Below are positions 1-7,644 of a stretch of 27,934 nucleotides of DNA, one piece after another. Under the pieces are notes generated by a model, which saw nothing but the letters and a program-made list of their open reading frames with translations, did not search any database and was not told the DNA's origin. The stretch comes from a bacterium (GTDB lineage Bacteria > Krumholzibacteriota > Krumholzibacteriia > LZORAL124-64-63). The position numbers were made by a program, and so were the translations under genes. The DNA is taken from NCBI GenBank assembly GCA_016703265.1, contig JADJCK010000018.1:1-27934 (forward strand), given 5' to 3'. Numbering within the stretch: position 1 is the stretch's first letter; every line of letters begins with the position of its first letter.

Positions 1-598
1 GCCAGATCGACATCGTCGCCGTGCTGGTGAGGTTGGACTTGTTCTGATTCTCGCCGCCACCGCCGCCGCCGCCCGATTCGCTCTGGCGCGCCGCCGAGAT
101 CTGCAGCTCGCCGCGGCCCTGGCGCTGGGTGACCGGGTAGTCGAACGTGAACCACCGCGTGACCATGCCGCGGCGATAGACGATCAGCGTGCCTTCCACC
201 ACTTCCCAGCCCAGGTCCACCGGGTCGCACAGCGAGGCCAGTGCGCGGCCGACCGTGACGTTCTCCAGGTGCACGTTGACCTGGCCCTTCACGTCGGGCG
301 CCAGCTGGAGCCCAAGGCCGGCGCTGGCGGCGACGCTGCGCAGGATCTCGCGGACATCGGCCCAGTCGCTGGTGACGATGGTCACGGGCGCCAGGCCGCT
401 GTCCCACGCGGGCGCCGGCGCTGCGGCACCCGCCGTTGCACCCGGCTCGGCAGCGGCCGACGTCAAGCTCGACGACGAGGCCGCCGGCAGGGCCCAGACC
501 AGCGCCGCCGCCGCCAGCAGGGCCGTCAGGCTGGCGACTGGGCTGCCGAGAAGGCCGCCGCGACGGTCGTCGCCGTGGTTCCACCTGTTCATGGTCAT
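1..598 (-). CDS. Secretin of a type IV pilus/MSHA-like or type II secretion system, N-terminal part (runs off the window)
   Basis: Outer-membrane secretin subunit; only the first ~199 residues are inside the window. The translation starts MTMNRWNHGDD and has a hydrophobic signal segment (SLTALLAAAALVWALPAA). A secretin/TonB short N-terminal (STN) domain follows at about residues 70-140 (VTIVTSDWADVREILRSVAA, then LENVTVGRALASL and WEVVEGTLIVYRRG). The next stretch, VTRWFTFDYPVTQRQGRGEL with a glycine-rich linker and TATMSIW, resembles the MshL/PilQ group. The start ATG at 598 overlaps the stop of the upstream gene (ATGA) and has GAAAGGAA just before it; a second ATG lies two codons in. It is the last visible gene of the pilus operon. 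The secretin core itself is not visible, so MshL versus GspD versus PilQ is open. Confidence 0.75.
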   Translation of the reverse strand, partial: MTMNRWNHGDDRRGGLLGSPVASLTALLAAAALVWALPAASSSSLTSAAAEPGATAGAAAPAPAWDSGLAPVTIVTSDWADVREILRSVAASAGLGLQLAPDVKGQVNVHLENVTVGRALASLCDPVDLGWEVVEGTLIVYRRGMVTRWFTFDYPVTQRQGRGELQISAARQSESGGGGGGGENQNKSNLTSTATMSIW

Positions 599-1230
599 TT
601 CCTTTCGCTATCAGCGTACTCGACCAGGCTGGTGCGACCCTTTTGGTCGCCGGGAGCCGCTCCGGTCACCAGGACATTGGCGTCCTCGCCGGACGAGGCG
701 ACGCCCACGGGAAGGAACAGGCGACCGTCGCCGCCGAGTGTGACGCCACGGGTGTCGATGCTCTCGACGCGATAGCCGCGCACCGTGTCGCCGACACGGC
801 ACAGGCGACCGTCGATCAGGGCCGCCGGCGCGCCGCTGCCGAGCATCACGGCCGCGCAGGCGAGGGCGCCGGTTCGCGCCGGCGCCGGACGGCCGGACGG
901 AAGGTTCTTCGGGCGGCTCGTCGGGCCGGTCGAGACGACCCGCACCACCGGCGCCGCGGCGCCCTCGACGAACGGGTCGCGCTGCAGCTCCGGACGGGGC
1001 CCGGTGACCGGCACGCCGAGGTTCCCGGAAGTGCGGCCGGCCTGCAGGAGCACCACCTCGAGGTCGAGGGGAATGGACGGATGGGCCTGCACACGCGCCG
1101 CCTCGGCGCGCCGGGCGCCGGCGCCGCGGGAACCAAAGGTCCTCACGTTGGCGACGACGATCACCACGAGCACGACCGCCACACCGGCAATCACGCCGGG
1201 ATGGCTAAGATTCAGTTGTCGACGCGACAT
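595..1230 (-). CDS. PilP/GspC/MshK-like inner-membrane pilus assembly protein
   Basis: A 211-residue protein starting MSRRQLNLSHPG. One N-terminal membrane helix (GVIAGVAVVLVVIVVANV) is followed by a low-complexity periplasmic linker. A C-terminal module contains APAALIDGRLCRVGDTVRGY and VESIDTRGVTL, the pattern of the short beta domain of GspB/GspC/PilP/MshK proteins that docks on the secretin. The reading frame is open upstream to 1356, but those residues are the antisense-like shadow of the PilO gene, so the ATG at 1230 just before the membrane helix is preferred. It overlaps the PilO gene by 26 bases and the secretin gene by 4, so all three are translationally coupled. The role is inferred from position and domain pattern; sequence similarity in this family is always weak. 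Confidence 0.7.
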   Translation of the reverse strand: MSRRQLNLSHPGVIAGVAVVLVVIVVANVRTFGSRGAGARRAEAARVQAHPSIPLDLEVVLLQAGRTSGNLGVPVTGPRPELQRDPFVEGAAAPVVRVVSTGPTSRPKNLPSGRPAPARTGALACAAVMLGSGAPAALIDGRLCRVGDTVRGYRVESIDTRGVTLGGDGRLFLPVGVASSGEDANVLVTGAAPGDQKGRTSLVEYADSERK

Positions 1231-1792
1231 AGACGTCCAGCTCCAGTTCCACCTGCACGGCATCCTTGCCGGGTTTGATCTCCATTTCGTGGACGGCCAC
1301 AGCACGGTCCAGGCGGCCGAGGCCGCCCAGGAAGTCCGCGACATCCGCGAAATCACCCTCGAACACGGCGCGCACGCGATAGCCGCCGAGCGTGGCGGCG
1401 GGCTCGGGATCGACGATGCCCGGCCCCGTGTCCACCATCTCGTCGAGCTTCATCTCATGCAGTTCGAAACGCACGACACCGCTCTGGTCGGCCACGCGGG
1501 CCAGGTCCAGGAACAGTTGCTCGCAGCGTCGCTCCGTCGGGAACAGCCGGTTCCAGACCGGGGTGACGGCGGCATCCCGGGGCGCCAGTGAGCGCTCGAG
1601 CCAGAGCCCCGCCATGGTCCACTGGTCCAGGTCGACCAGCTGGGCTTCGACCTGACGCACCTCGCGGTGCTGCTGCAGCGCCCGGCGCCAGGCCGGCACG
1701 GCGCCTCCGACCAGGATCGCCAGCCAGGCGACGACCAGCACGCCCACCAGCACCGGTCGACGGGAAGAAAGCGTGCCCTTGTTGAGCTTCAT
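1205..1792 (-). CDS. PilO/GspM/MshJ-like pilus alignment-complex protein
   Basis: A 195-residue bitopic inner-membrane protein. Residues 12-32 form a membrane helix (PVLVGVLVVAWLAILVGGAV), then a coiled-coil-prone segment (HREVRQVEAQLVDLDQW), then a periplasmic ferredoxin-like region. The PilO-type core reads GGYRVRAVFEGDFADVADFL followed by GGLGRLDRAVAVHEMEIKPG, typical of PilO and GspM. Members form heterodimers with PilN and link the cytoplasmic ATPase/platform to the secretin. The ATG at 1792 lies 1 base after the stop of the PilM-PilN gene, so the two are surely co-transcribed. PilO versus GspM cannot be separated from sequence alone. Confidence 0.75.
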   Translation of the reverse strand: MKLNKGTLSSRRPVLVGVLVVAWLAILVGGAVPAWRRALQQHREVRQVEAQLVDLDQWTMAGLWLERSLAPRDAAVTPVWNRLFPTERRCEQLFLDLARVADQSGVVRFELHEMKLDEMVDTGPGIVDPEPAATLGGYRVRAVFEGDFADVADFLGGLGRLDRAVAVHEMEIKPGKDAVQVELELDVYVASTTES

Positions 1793-1793
1793 G

Positions 1794-3290
1794 TCAGATC
1801 CCTTCCGCGACGGTGATCGGCTTCAACTGCAGGTCGAGGCTGAAATGCGTTCGCTCTCCACCCTGCCCATCGTCTTCAGGGCGGATGTGCATGCGCTGCG
1901 GCTCGCCCTGCAGCGACACGAACTCGCAGTCGCGCAGCGCGGCCAGGAAGTCCACAAACGCGCCCTGGGCGTCGGCGCCGAGTTCAGCCGGGCTCTCGCC
2001 CTCCAGGTGCAGGACCGGGTTCCCGGTCTCGTCAGCCTGCAGGCGGATGGTCTTGAACACGACCGTGGGCGGGGCCAGGACCGCCAACTGGCGCAGGATC
2101 GATTCGAGGTCGGGACGCGCGGCCGTGTAGAGGGCGATGCGGTTCTCTCGCGCCAGCACGCGCTGCGAGCGATAGATCTCCTCGGCCTGCGTGGCGCGGG
2201 TCTGTACCTCGCGCAGCCGTTCCTTCGACTTCTCCAGGTACTCGGCCTGTATCTGCGAGGTCATCAACCCGCCGACCAGGAGCAGCGGCACGGCCGCCAC
2301 GGCCACCGCACCGGCGCCGATCAGGCTCCGCCGCCGCATGACGGGCGACATGGCGCGGCGACTGTGGCGCGCGCCGAGATTGTGGGGAGAGCCGTCGGCG
2401 GCCACGAGGGCGCCCGCCACGGCCAGCAGGTCATCCACCTGCGGCACGTTGTCGCCCCAGACCACGACACTGCTGATGTCCCAGTACACCGAGGGCGCCA
2501 GGCCCTGCTGGTGCAGGCGCTCGACGATGCGCGGCGCCGCCTCGTGATCACCGCAGATGATGATGCGCTCGACGTGCGGCGAAGCCTCGGTCTGGCGCGC
2601 GAAGAAGATCGAGCGCTCGATCTCGGTGGCGATGCGCCCCAGGTACTCCTCGGGGTCGGCGCCGTTGGACAGGTCCTGCGGCAGGCGACGCGTCATGAGC
2701 AGGTGCTCGCGCGTCGAGATGCAGAGGAACGAAGCTTCCTTGCCGATGAAGACCAGGTTCCAGGCCGCGAGGTCCTCGTGTTCGGGACCGTAGCGGCGGT
2801 AGAGCAGGTCGAGCACAACGTCGGTCGGCAGCACCAGCCCGGGTTCCAGTCCCCAGCGGAGAGCCTCGGCCATCTGCTCGTCGATGAACGAGCGCGCGGC
2901 CTGCAGGATGAAGACGTCCTGCAGCTTCAGGCCGTCGTTGCCCGCCGCGGGGCGGTGCGTGGGTCCCATGGCATGGCACGACACGGCCCACGATTCGGCC
3001 ACACCGCCGTCCGAACGCGCGGCCAGGCCCTGGGCGGCGCGCTTGAGGGCGCGTCCCTTCATGGGGGGCAGCGTGGCGACGGTGGACTTCGCCTCGGTGT
3101 CCGGCACCAGCCAGGCGACGGACGCCGACTCGCGCGTCAATGCCCGCCCGAGGCTGCCGGGCACGGCCTCGCCGTCGCACACACGCTGGAGCTGCACCAC
3201 CGACCAGCGGCCACGGCCCTCGCGGCGAACCTCGACCGCCACCTGGACCTGACCCTGGCGATGCACACTGAATCCGCGCTTGCTCTTCAC
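1794..3290 (-). CDS. PilM-PilN fusion (GspL/MshI-like) assembly protein
   Basis: A 498-residue protein that joins a cytoplasmic PilM/GspL actin-like domain (about residues 1-300) to a PilN domain. The actin-like end is recognisable from HVERIIICGDHEAAPRIVERL and VWGDNVPQVDDLLAVAGALV. It is followed by one membrane helix (SLIGAGAVAVAAVPLLLVGG), a coiled coil (EYLEKSKERLREVQTRATQ) and a periplasmic PilN region (ESILRQLAVLAPPTVVFKTI). In T4P systems these are two proteins; in GspL and MshI they are fused. The frame is open up to 3863, but that part is the shadow of the pseudopilin gene. The GTG at 3290 (VKSKRGFSVHR) was chosen because GGAGG precedes it by 11 bases and it clears the pseudopilin stop by 44 bases. 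ATP-binding motifs of PilM look degenerate. Confidence 0.75.
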   Translation of the reverse strand: MKSKRGFSVHRQGQVQVAVEVRREGRGRWSVVQLQRVCDGEAVPGSLGRALTRESASVAWLVPDTEAKSTVATLPPMKGRALKRAAQGLAARSDGGVAESWAVSCHAMGPTHRPAAGNDGLKLQDVFILQAARSFIDEQMAEALRWGLEPGLVLPTDVVLDLLYRRYGPEHEDLAAWNLVFIGKEASFLCISTREHLLMTRRLPQDLSNGADPEEYLGRIATEIERSIFFARQTEASPHVERIIICGDHEAAPRIVERLHQQGLAPSVYWDISSVVVWGDNVPQVDDLLAVAGALVAADGSPHNLGARHSRRAMSPVMRRRSLIGAGAVAVAAVPLLLVGGLMTSQIQAEYLEKSKERLREVQTRATQAEEIYRSQRVLARENRIALYTAARPDLESILRQLAVLAPPTVVFKTIRLQADETGNPVLHLEGESPAELGADAQGAFVDFLAALRDCEFVSLQGEPQRMHIRPEDDGQGGERTHFSLDLQLKPITVAEGI

Positions 3291-3334
3291 TTCGGTCCAG
3301 TCCTCCCTGCGCCCGCCCGGCGGGCGCCTGTCCG

Positions 3335-4400
3335 TTACGGCCCGACGCCGGTCGGAAGGTTGTCGCCGGTCGTCGCGGCGTTGCCGTCGGCCCCGGCCGA
3401 ATACACGGTCCGCGATGCCGCATTGACGGCGAAGGGCCTTCCCCAGCCGTCGGTGTCGAATGCCGTCGCCAGGTTCAGCGCCGGCCGGTCGATGAGGGGC
3501 CAGTTGCCCGTCAGGCCCAGGCCCGAGTCCAGGTTCAGCGCCGACTGCGCGATCTCCAGGCGGTACATGGTCGTCTTGCGCGCCGGCGGCAGGCTGCTGA
3601 CGTTCAGGCTGATGTCGTCGTCGCCGCCGTTGTCGTTGGCGCGGTCCGGGCCCCAGCTGCGCGCGATGAAGTCGGGCGGGTTGGCCCCCGTGTTGTCGAC
3701 GATCAGCACGTAGGCCCGCCGCCAGGGATCGGTCACCGCCTCGCCGTCGATGCCGACGTCGAGATACGCATCGGCCAGGTCGCCGGCGGTGGTCGGGAAC
3801 GCGGCCCGGTCCTCGAAGTAGCGCCGCGCCGCGTCGGCGATCGCCTTCAGTTCGTCCTGGCACGACTCGAGCTTCTCGCGGTTGACCGGACCCGACGCCA
3901 CGAGCGTCAGCAGGTCGTCGCCGTTGCCCGCGATGGTCCAGTTGCCGCCCAGCGCGCCGAACGTGATCGCCTGGTCGATGCCGCCGCTGGCGATGAGCGC
4001 GTCGGCAGCGCCGGCCGGCGTGGTCGTCGGCGCCACGTCATACACGTAGACCGCGTTCCAGGCGTCGGTGGTGGCCTCGACCAGGGGCACGCCCTGCCCG
4101 CCGCCCACATAGGGACCCTGCCAGCCGTTGGCGCCCGGGTCGGCCAGGAGCGCCGCCAGGCCCTCGCCCTCGGTCGGGAAGCGCCCCGTGTCCTCAGAAC
4201 TCGAGCAGGCCCTGTTGCAGCGCCGCCATTTCGCGCAGCGTGGCTTCCTCGCGCGCGCGGGTCATCTCGCGGTACGCCAGCGGAGCCACGGCACCGGCCA
4301 TGATCGCCACGATGGCCACCGCGACGACGATCTCGATCAGCGTGAAGCCGTCACGGCTTGCCGCGTTGCCCATGCTGCGGTTGTTGCTTCTTGTCGTCAT
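3335..4400 (-). CDS. gspG: GspG-like major pseudopilin with three tandem C-terminal modules, frameshifted
   Basis: The first frame (ATG 4400, AGGTGG 7 bases upstream) encodes MTTRSNNRSMGNAASRDG followed by FTLIEIVVAVAIVAIMAG, a canonical prepilin peptidase site with G(-1), F1 and E5 and a hydrophobic helix. It stops at TGA 4194-4196, right after GLLEF. A shifted frame then continues the family pattern without a break: EDTGRFPTEGEGLAALL, GANGWQGPYVGG, TDAWNAVYVYD. Comparison with GspG (Y-x-x-D-x-x-x-Y-P) implies two bases are missing near 4195, so this is one broken gene or one sequence error. The rest, to 3335, holds two further copies of the GspG C-terminal pattern: IADAARRYFEDRAAFPTT with TDPWRRAYVL and SWGPDRANDNGGDDD, then TDGWGRPFAV with YSAGADGNAATTGDN. 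About 355 residues in total, against about 145 for ordinary GspG. Confidence 0.8.
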
Positions 4401-4411
4401 GACGTGACCAC

Positions 4412-5614
4412 CTAGTGCATCCCGGTTCGGATCGACATGATCGGCATCAGCAGCGACAGCGCCGCGACGCACACCATGGCGCCCAGCAACACCAGCACCA
4501 GCCCCTCGAAAACGGTGAATGCCTTCTTCAGGTCGCGCGGCAGTTCCTTGTCGATGTGGCGCGACACGGTGAGCAGCACCTTGTCCAGCGAGCCGGTGCG
4601 TTCGCCCACGGCGATCATGCGCTGCACCAGCGGCGGGAAGGTGTCGGCGGTGGCGAAGGCCTCGGTCAGCGACAGTCCGCTGGCCACCTGTGCGCGGATG
4701 CGCGCCAGCTGCTCCGCCATCACGCGATTGCCGACCACGCCGCGCAGCAGGTCGAGCAGGCGCAGCAGGTCGACTCCGGAGGAGAAGATGACGGAGAAGG
4801 TCTTGGCGAAGCGCGACAGCGCCAGCTTGCTCAGGAACGTGCCGATGACCGGCAGCTTCAGCAGTACCCTGTCTCGCAGGTAGGTGCCGCGTTGCGTGTT
4901 CAGGAGGACAGTCGCGGACACACCAAGCGCGGCCAGGCCCCCCAGGATGGCCCACCACCAGTGGCCGCAGAACCGGCCCAGGGCCAGCATCGCCAGGGTC
5001 AGCTTCGGCAGCTCCATGCCGGAATCGGTGAACAGGCCCTCGAAGCGGGGCATCACGAACAGTACCATCAGCAGGAACAGCCCGACGACGCCGACCAGCA
5101 GCATGGCCGGGTAGATCAGCGCCTGCACGGTCTGGCTGCGCAGGTCCTCCTGCCATTCCAGGAACTGGGTGAGCTCGTTGAAGGCGCCGTCGAGCCCGCC
5201 CGAGTTCTGGCCGGCCGACACGAGCGCCAGGTACACCGGCGAGAAGACGTGGGGATGCCGCGCCAGGGCCTCGTCCAGTTGCGCGCCGCTATTGACGGCG
5301 GCCCGCAGGTCGGACATGAGCTCGGCGAACGGGCCGTCGCACTGCTGCTCGTAGTCGCGCAGGGCGGTGACGGCAGGGACACCCGCCGACAGGCAGGTGG
5401 CCATGTGCTGGGTGAACGAGCGCAGGTGCTTGCCCGAGGCGCGGCGGATCGGCGACCAGGCGCCGCCCAGGTGCCCGAAGGTCGGACGGCTGCCGAGCAG
5501 CACCAGGCCCTGCTCCAGCAGCACGTTCGCCAGCTGTTCGGCGGTGGCGGCGCGGCGCACGCCCGTGATCGTGGTGCCCGCACCGGTCAGTGCGCTGTAG
5601 CGGAATTCCCTCAT
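4412..5614 (-). CDS. gspF: Type II secretion/type IV pilus inner-membrane platform protein GspF/PilC
   Basis: A 400-residue polytopic membrane protein that couples the GspE ATPase to pilus assembly. A short N-terminal cytoplasmic segment (residues 1-60) precedes two T2SSF repeats. The first (about 65-195) contains LRSFTQHMATCLSAGVPAVT and ends in the helix ALIYPAMLLVGVVGLFLLMV and VMPRF. The second (about 265-395) contains LSRFAKTFSVIFSSGVDLLR, RMIAVGERTGSLDKVL and the final helix EGLVLVLLGAMVCVAALSLL. Length and layout are normal for the family. The start ATG overlaps the gspE stop (ATGA), and the stop lies 11 bases before the pseudopilin ATG. Confidence 0.95.
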   Translation of the reverse strand: MREFRYSALTGAGTTITGVRRAATAEQLANVLLEQGLVLLGSRPTFGHLGGAWSPIRRASGKHLRSFTQHMATCLSAGVPAVTALRDYEQQCDGPFAELMSDLRAAVNSGAQLDEALARHPHVFSPVYLALVSAGQNSGGLDGAFNELTQFLEWQEDLRSQTVQALIYPAMLLVGVVGLFLLMVLFVMPRFEGLFTDSGMELPKLTLAMLALGRFCGHWWWAILGGLAALGVSATVLLNTQRGTYLRDRVLLKLPVIGTFLSKLALSRFAKTFSVIFSSGVDLLRLLDLLRGVVGNRVMAEQLARIRAQVASGLSLTEAFATADTFPPLVQRMIAVGERTGSLDKVLLTVSRHIDKELPRDLKKAFTVFEGLVLVLLGAMVCVAALSLLMPIMSIRTGMH

Positions 5615-7287
5615 GACACCACCCTCAGCACTTCGGAGAGGGTCGTGCGACCGTCACGGAACTTTGCGATGGCGTCGTCGCGCAGGGACGTCTGTCCGCC
5701 CTCGCGGGCGAATCGTTCCATGTCGGCGGCCTCGCGACGCTCGGCGATCATCCGCCGCAGGTTCACGTCGATGTTCAGGTACTCGAAGACGGCCATGCGT
5801 CCCCGGAAGCCCGTATGCCGGCACATGTTGCAGCCGCGGCCGGCGCGGATGTTCGCGCCCGCCATCGCCGCCGCATCGAGTCCGAGCAGGGCCAGCTGCG
5901 CCTCGTCGGGCACGACCGTCTCGCCGCAGCCGTCGCAGACCTGGCGCACCAGCCGTTGCGCCACCACCGCCACCAGCGTGGCCGACAGCAGGAACGGCTC
6001 GATGCCCATGTCGAGCAGGCGCGGGATGGCGCCGGCGGCGCTGTTCGTGTGCAGCGTGCTGAACACCAGATGGCCGGTCAGCGCGGCGCGGATGGCCAGC
6101 TGGGCCGTCTCCACGTCGCGGATCTCGCCGACCAGGAGGATGTCCGGGTCCTGCCGCAGGATGGCGCGCAGGCCCTTGGCGAAGGTGAAGCCCTTGGCGG
6201 TATTCACCTGCGCCTGGTTGATGACCGGCAGCTCGTATTCGACCGGGTCTTCCAGCGTGATGATCTTCGTGTCCGGCCGGTTCAGGAACGTGAGCGCCGA
6301 GTACAGCGTGGTGGTCTTGCCCGAGCCCGTGGGCCCGGTCACCAGGATGATGCCGTTGGGCCGCGTGATGTCGCGCTTGAACGTCTCGAGCATCGGCGCG
6401 GGCATCTTCAGGCGGTCGAGGCCGACGATCAGCGCCTCCTTGTCGAGGATACGGCAGACGATCGTCTCGCCGTGCACCGTGGGGAACGTGGACACGCGCA
6501 TGTCCACCTTCTTGCGGCCCGTATCGAAGAGAATGCGCCCGTCCTGCGGCACGCGGCTCTCGGAGATGTTCATCTCGGCCATGATCTTCACGCGGGTCAC
6601 GACGATGGGCAGCAGTTCCTGCGGCAGCACCGCGCCCTGCACCAGCCGGCCGTCGATGCGGTAGCGGCAGCGGAGGACCTTCTCCTCGGGCTCGATATGG
6701 ATGTCGGTGGCGCCTTCACTCACGCCCTGGCGCATGAGCCCGTCGACCAGGCGGATGTAGGGCGAGTCCTCGTGGCCGAGGTTGCCGCCGGCGTCGAGCG
6801 CGCGGCGCGCAGCCTCGACCAGGCCGGGAATGTCGTCGCCGGCGCCGCTCTCGCCGCCGAAGTGGCGCAGGATGGCGTCCTTGATCTCGCTCTCGGGCGC
6901 GTGAACCACCTCGATGTACTTGCCCGTCAGGCGCGCCAGTTCGTCGGTGGTGGCCAGGTCCAGCGGGTTGGCCATCGCCACCTGCAGCGTGCTGCCGCGC
7001 AGGCGCAGCGGCAGCAGCGACTTCGCCTCGGCGTAGTCGCGCGGCACGTTGAGCAGCACGACGCGGTCGATCTCCAGCCGCGTCAAGTCCACGCACTCGA
7101 CACCGGCCTGGCTGGCCAGCACGCGCGCAATTTCCCGTTCCGAACAGATGCCCAGACGCTGCAGGGTCACACCCAGCTTCTCGCCCGTCTGCTTCTGTTC
7201 GCGCAGCGCCAGATCCAGTTTCTCGGGGGTCAGCGTCCCCGATTCCACCAGGATCTGTCCCAAGCGCTTCGTCTTGACCTGGGACAT
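5611..7287 (-). CDS. gspE: Assembly ATPase GspE/PilB/MshE
   Basis: A 558-residue cytoplasmic hexameric ATPase that drives pseudopilus extension. The N-terminal MshEN/T2SSE-N domain lies at about residues 5-150 (LGQILVESGTLTPEKLDLAL; LGICSEREIARVLASQAGVE). The catalytic half has Walker A GPTGSGKTTT near residue 316, the Asp box ITLEDPVEYEL, Walker B ILLVGEIRD near 388 and the His box STLHTN. A tetracysteine zinc site (CDGCGE near 449 and CNMCRHTGF near 485) marks GspE/PilB rather than PilT. The ATG at 7287 is chosen over an upstream in-frame codon because AGGAGG sits 5 bases before it and the protein then starts MSQVKTKRLGQILVE. It is the first gene of the operon; the presence of MshEN may imply cyclic-di-GMP binding, as known for MshE. 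Confidence 0.97.
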   Translation of the reverse strand: MSQVKTKRLGQILVESGTLTPEKLDLALREQKQTGEKLGVTLQRLGICSEREIARVLASQAGVECVDLTRLEIDRVVLLNVPRDYAEAKSLLPLRLRGSTLQVAMANPLDLATTDELARLTGKYIEVVHAPESEIKDAILRHFGGESGAGDDIPGLVEAARRALDAGGNLGHEDSPYIRLVDGLMRQGVSEGATDIHIEPEEKVLRCRYRIDGRLVQGAVLPQELLPIVVTRVKIMAEMNISESRVPQDGRILFDTGRKKVDMRVSTFPTVHGETIVCRILDKEALIVGLDRLKMPAPMLETFKRDITRPNGIILVTGPTGSGKTTTLYSALTFLNRPDTKIITLEDPVEYELPVINQAQVNTAKGFTFAKGLRAILRQDPDILLVGEIRDVETAQLAIRAALTGHLVFSTLHTNSAAGAIPRLLDMGIEPFLLSATLVAVVAQRLVRQVCDGCGETVVPDEAQLALLGLDAAAMAGANIRAGRGCNMCRHTGFRGRMAVFEYLNIDVNLRRMIAERREAADMERFAREGGQTSLRDDAIAKFRDGRTTLSEVLRVVS

Positions 7288-7429
7288 ACCCCCTCCTTGG
7301 GCGCAGTCGATCGACAATGCTCCGACCCGGCCCAACGCAAGAGGCGTTCCCTGCCCGGCAGCGATTGCCGCCGACCGGCGCCCGCCCGGAACGCCAGCGC
7401 ACCCGACGCGAGCGTCCCGCCAACCAGCA

Positions 7430-7500
7430 CTATTCCAACAAGTTAGAGAGCAAGCGACTTTCTCGTATCATATACGGATAATCATTAGATGAGAGCTTTC
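7430..7500 (-). promoter_or_regulatory. AT-rich candidate promoter region of the pilus operon
   Basis: The 357-base gap 7288-7644 holds no convincing gene. Its right part contains the terminator listed separately. Within 7430-7500 the composition turns abruptly AT-rich for this GC-rich genome. It contains a small inverted repeat (CGTAT-CAT-ATACG, 7464-7476) and, on the minus strand, a TATGAT hexamer that could serve as a -10 element. No good -35 partner is visible. It lies about 180 bases upstream of gspE, so a long leader would be implied. The call rests on composition and position only. Confidence 0.3.
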
Positions 7501-7580
7501 CGGGCGGGCAACCCGGCGACGCCGGCGGCCAGAAGCGATCCGTACGGGTCAGGAACCGGCCAGGCGCCGGCAACAGGCAG

Positions 7581-7612
7581 AAAAAAGCGGAGGGCCCTCG
7601 AAAGGGCCCTCC
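7581..7612 (-). terminator. Intrinsic terminator of the GreA-fusion gene
   Basis: Read on the minus strand, a perfect 10-bp GC-rich stem (GGAGGGCCCT / AGGGCCCTCC, 7589-7598 and 7603-7612) with a four-base loop is followed by GC and six T residues (7581-7586). It starts 32 bases after the stop codon of the GreA-fusion gene, exactly where a Rho-independent terminator belongs. It separates that gene from the pilus operon, which lies downstream on the same strand. Confidence 0.88.
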
Positions 7613-7644
7613 ACGATCAACGGGTATGCGGTCCGAAGCCGCCT

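Noticed and set aside
1773..3713. A 646-codon plus-strand open frame antisense to the pilus genes
   Set aside because: It is a GC-rich shadow of the PilM-PilN and pseudopilin genes: Arg/Gln/His-rich, no domain, no ribosome binding site, and the minus-strand proteins have recognisable motifs.
4415..7446. Long plus-strand open frames opposite gspF and gspE
   Set aside because: Low-complexity shadow translations. The minus strand carries complete, motif-bearing GspF and GspE.
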